A DNA stretch of 64,000 nucleotides from Patescibacteria group bacterium. GTDB lineage: Bacteria > Patescibacteriota > Microgenomatia > UBA1406 > GWC2-37-13. Positions 62,467 to 64,000 of this stretch are shown here, one piece after another. The notes under the pieces were generated by a model. It ran no database searches. It saw only the letters and a list, made by a program, of their open reading frames with translations, and was not told the DNA's origin. A program made the position numbers and the translations under genes. Numbering within the stretch: position 1 is the first letter of the stretch; every line of letters starts with the position of its first letter. Where the stretch lies: positions 1 through 64,000 of the forward strand of contig BPJE01000003.1 of assembly GCA_026004455.1 (NCBI GenBank), written 5' to 3'.

Positions 62467-64000
62467 ATGTTTAAACCAATTGCTGACAATCATAATTTTA
62501 TTGAGATGGAAAAGAATTGGTTAAAGCATTGGTATGAAAAAGGAGTTGTTAATAAATATTTGAAAAAAAACAAAGATTCAAAAAAATACTTTTCATTTCT
62601 TGATGGACCGATTACTGCTAATAATCCAATGGGTGTTCATCATGCTTGGGGTCGAACTTACAAAGATCTTTGGCCAAAATTTTATAATTTATTAGGTTAT
62701 AAACAACGTTTTCAAAATGGTTTTGACTGTCAGGGGCTTTGGGTTGAAGTCGAAGTAGAAAAAGAGCTTGGATTAAAGACAAAAAAAGACATTGAAAATT
62801 TAGTCCCAGGTGATAAATTTGCCTCAATTGCTAAATTTGTTCAGCTTTGCAAAGATAGAGTAAAAAGATTTTCTGCAATTCAGACAGAGCAGTCAAAAAG
62901 ATTGGGTTATTTTGCTGATTGGGAGAATTCTTATTTTACAATGAGTGATGAGAATAACTATATGATCTGGACTTTTTTAAAAAAGTGTTATGAAAACGGC
63001 TGGATTTATAAAGGTCAAGAATCAGTGCCTTGGTGTCCAAGATGCCAAACAGCAATATCTCAACACGAGATTTTAACTGAAGATTATAAAGAAGTAGTTC
63101 ATGAATCAATATATTTTAAATTAAAACTTAAAGAAAAAGATAATGAATATCTTCTTGTTTGGACAACTACTCCTTGGACACTGATTGCTAATATTGCTGT
63201 TGCTGTTGAGAAAACATATGATTATTCTTTGGTTGAAGTTAAAAATAGTGAGCGATATTGGTTAGCAAAAGAGTTAGTAAAAACTGTTTTAGGTGAAGAT
63301 GTTAATAAAATTATTAAGACAGTTAAAGGTAAAGATTTGGTTGGTTTAGAGTATGAAGGACCTTTTGATAATTTAGAAGCAGTGAAAAAAGTAGCTGAAA
63401 ATAACAAAGGTAAATTTCATATTGTTATTGCTACTGATGAAAATATTATGCCAATATCGCTTGAAGAGGGTACAGGATTAGTTCATACAGCAGTTTCTGC
63501 GGGAACAGAAGATTATAAGCTTGGTAAAAAACTAGGATTGCCAATGATACCAGTGATTGATGATGAGGCTAATTATTTAGAAGGATTAGGTGAGTTTTCG
63601 GGCAAAAATGCTAAAAAAAATCCTCGTTTAATTTTAGACTACATGGAAAAAAACAGTTATGCTTATAAAATTCACAATTATAAACATCGTTATCCTGCTT
63701 GTTGGCGTTGTAAGACAGAATTAGTTTGGAAAGTCGCTGATGAATGGTATATCGCAATGGATAAATCAAGCAAAAATCAAAATTTGGAAAATAAAACATT
63801 AAGAGAGAGGATGATTGATGTCGCGAAAAAGATAAAATGGATGCCTGAATTTGGTCTTGATAGAGAGCTTGATTGGCTTAAAAATATGCATGATTGGCTT
63901 ATCTCAAAAAAAAATCGTTTTTGGGGATTGTCTTTGCCTATTTATGAATGCAAAAAATGCGGTCATTTTGAGGTGATTGGTAGCAAAGAAGAGTTAAAAG
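62467..64000 (+). CDS. ileS: Isoleucyl-tRNA synthetase, N-terminal part (runs off the window)
   Basis: 511 codons of a class I synthetase, open at the window end. It begins MFKPIADNHNFIEMEKNWLKHW. The HIGH region reads GPITANNPMGVHHAWGRTYKDLW, as in a eukaryote/archaea-like branch; VPWCPRCQTAISQHE and YPACWRCKTELVWK are expected zinc or editing-border positions, and TTTPWTLIANIAVAV is the CP1 editing domain start. The KMSKS loop lies beyond the edge. The HHAWGR form rather than HVGH indicates the IleRS type with a different inheritance from E. coli. Confidence 0.94.
   Translation, partial: MFKPIADNHNFIEMEKNWLKHWYEKGVVNKYLKKNKDSKKYFSFLDGPITANNPMGVHHAWGRTYKDLWPKFYNLLGYKQRFQNGFDCQGLWVEVEVEKELGLKTKKDIENLVPGDKFASIAKFVQLCKDRVKRFSAIQTEQSKRLGYFADWENSYFTMSDENNYMIWTFLKKCYENGWIYKGQESVPWCPRCQTAISQHEILTEDYKEVVHESIYFKLKLKEKDNEYLLVWTTTPWTLIANIAVAVEKTYDYSLVEVKNSERYWLAKELVKTVLGEDVNKIIKTVKGKDLVGLEYEGPFDNLEAVKKVAENNKGKFHIVIATDENIMPISLEEGTGLVHTAVSAGTEDYKLGKKLGLPMIPVIDDEANYLEGLGEFSGKNAKKNPRLILDYMEKNSYAYKIHNYKHRYPACWRCKTELVWKVADEWYIAMDKSSKNQNLENKTLRERMIDVAKKIKWMPEFGLDRELDWLKNMHDWLISKKNRFWGLSLPIYECKKCGHFEVIGSKEELK

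Noticed and set aside
62618-62827. Minus-strand frames inside ileS
   Set aside because: They are shadows of the uninterrupted ileS frame.
1-64000. Recoded UGA (code 25, as in Gracilibacteria)
   Set aside because: rsmH, ftsL and the RmlC-like gene end in TGA at natural family ends, and no conserved protein needs an internal TGA as Gly.

Overview
The window is about 64 kb of very AT-rich bacterial DNA with tightly packed, often overlapping genes, few Shine-Dalgarno sequences and the standard genetic code (TGA is used as a stop). A Cas12d (CasY) effector, a MurE without its N-terminal domain, an archaeal-type nucleoside phosphorylase, an isopentenyl phosphate kinase and small versions of many household enzymes all point to a Candidate Phyla Radiation (Patescibacteria) genome. 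The phylum within CPR cannot be fixed from sequence alone.

Layout. 1-4.1 kb: Fe-S assembly (sufS end, sufU), a ferredoxin and a two-subunit 2-oxoacid:ferredoxin oxidoreductase. 4.2-6.6 kb: lon. 6.5-13.7 kb, minus strand: a surface-polysaccharide and cell-wall block (FemAB-type ligase, three glycosyltransferases, an ArnT-like membrane transferase, an O-antigen-ligase-like protein). 13.75 kb: a tRNA with anticodon CAU. 13.8-30.3 kb: a mixed region with an RmlC-like epimerase, isopentenyl phosphate kinase, UppS, RarA, a DUF559 nuclease, an ABC transporter, an alkD remnant, an attenuator-like leader before a GNAT gene, a PepT-like peptidase, trpS, a broken RAYT transposase, dtd, PBP1A, metG, rpsO and pnp. 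30.4-36.6 kb: ftsK, mltG, deoA-like, murJ. 36.7-62.1 kb: a long dcw (division and cell wall) cluster running mraZ-rsmH-ftsL-ftsI-murE-pgeF-murC-murB-murA-NTP transferase-yvcK-dgkA-mraY, then a CRISPR-Cas locus, then murD-ftsW-murG-ftsQ-ftsA-ftsZ. 62.5 kb to the end: ileS (partial).

The outstanding element is the CRISPR-Cas locus at 49.2-55.4 kb, set between mraY and murD. It holds only cas12d and cas1 (no cas2 or cas4) and an array of 30 repeats of 25 nt with 18-20 nt spacers. A structured RNA gene with its own consensus promoter lies directly in front of cas12d and carries a 10-nt perfect anti-repeat plus a second 7-nt one: a strong scoutRNA/tracrRNA candidate. As given, cas12d is broken by one extra A in an A9 run between RuvC-I and RuvC-II.

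Three other themes run through the window. (1) Single-base frameshifts, mostly +1 in homopolymers, split at least seven genes including ftsL and murJ, so either the assembly has indel errors or the organism tolerates slippage. (2) Several families of short palindromic repeats are dispersed in and between genes, some inserted in frame in proteins, and a decayed RAYT transposase is present. (3) Regulatory DNA with an exact 10-bp period lies at mraZ (four TGGTK boxes) and before ftsZ (seven TRGTK boxes), suggesting shared MraZ control of both ends of the dcw cluster. Several promoters sit so close to the ATG that leaderless transcripts are likely.
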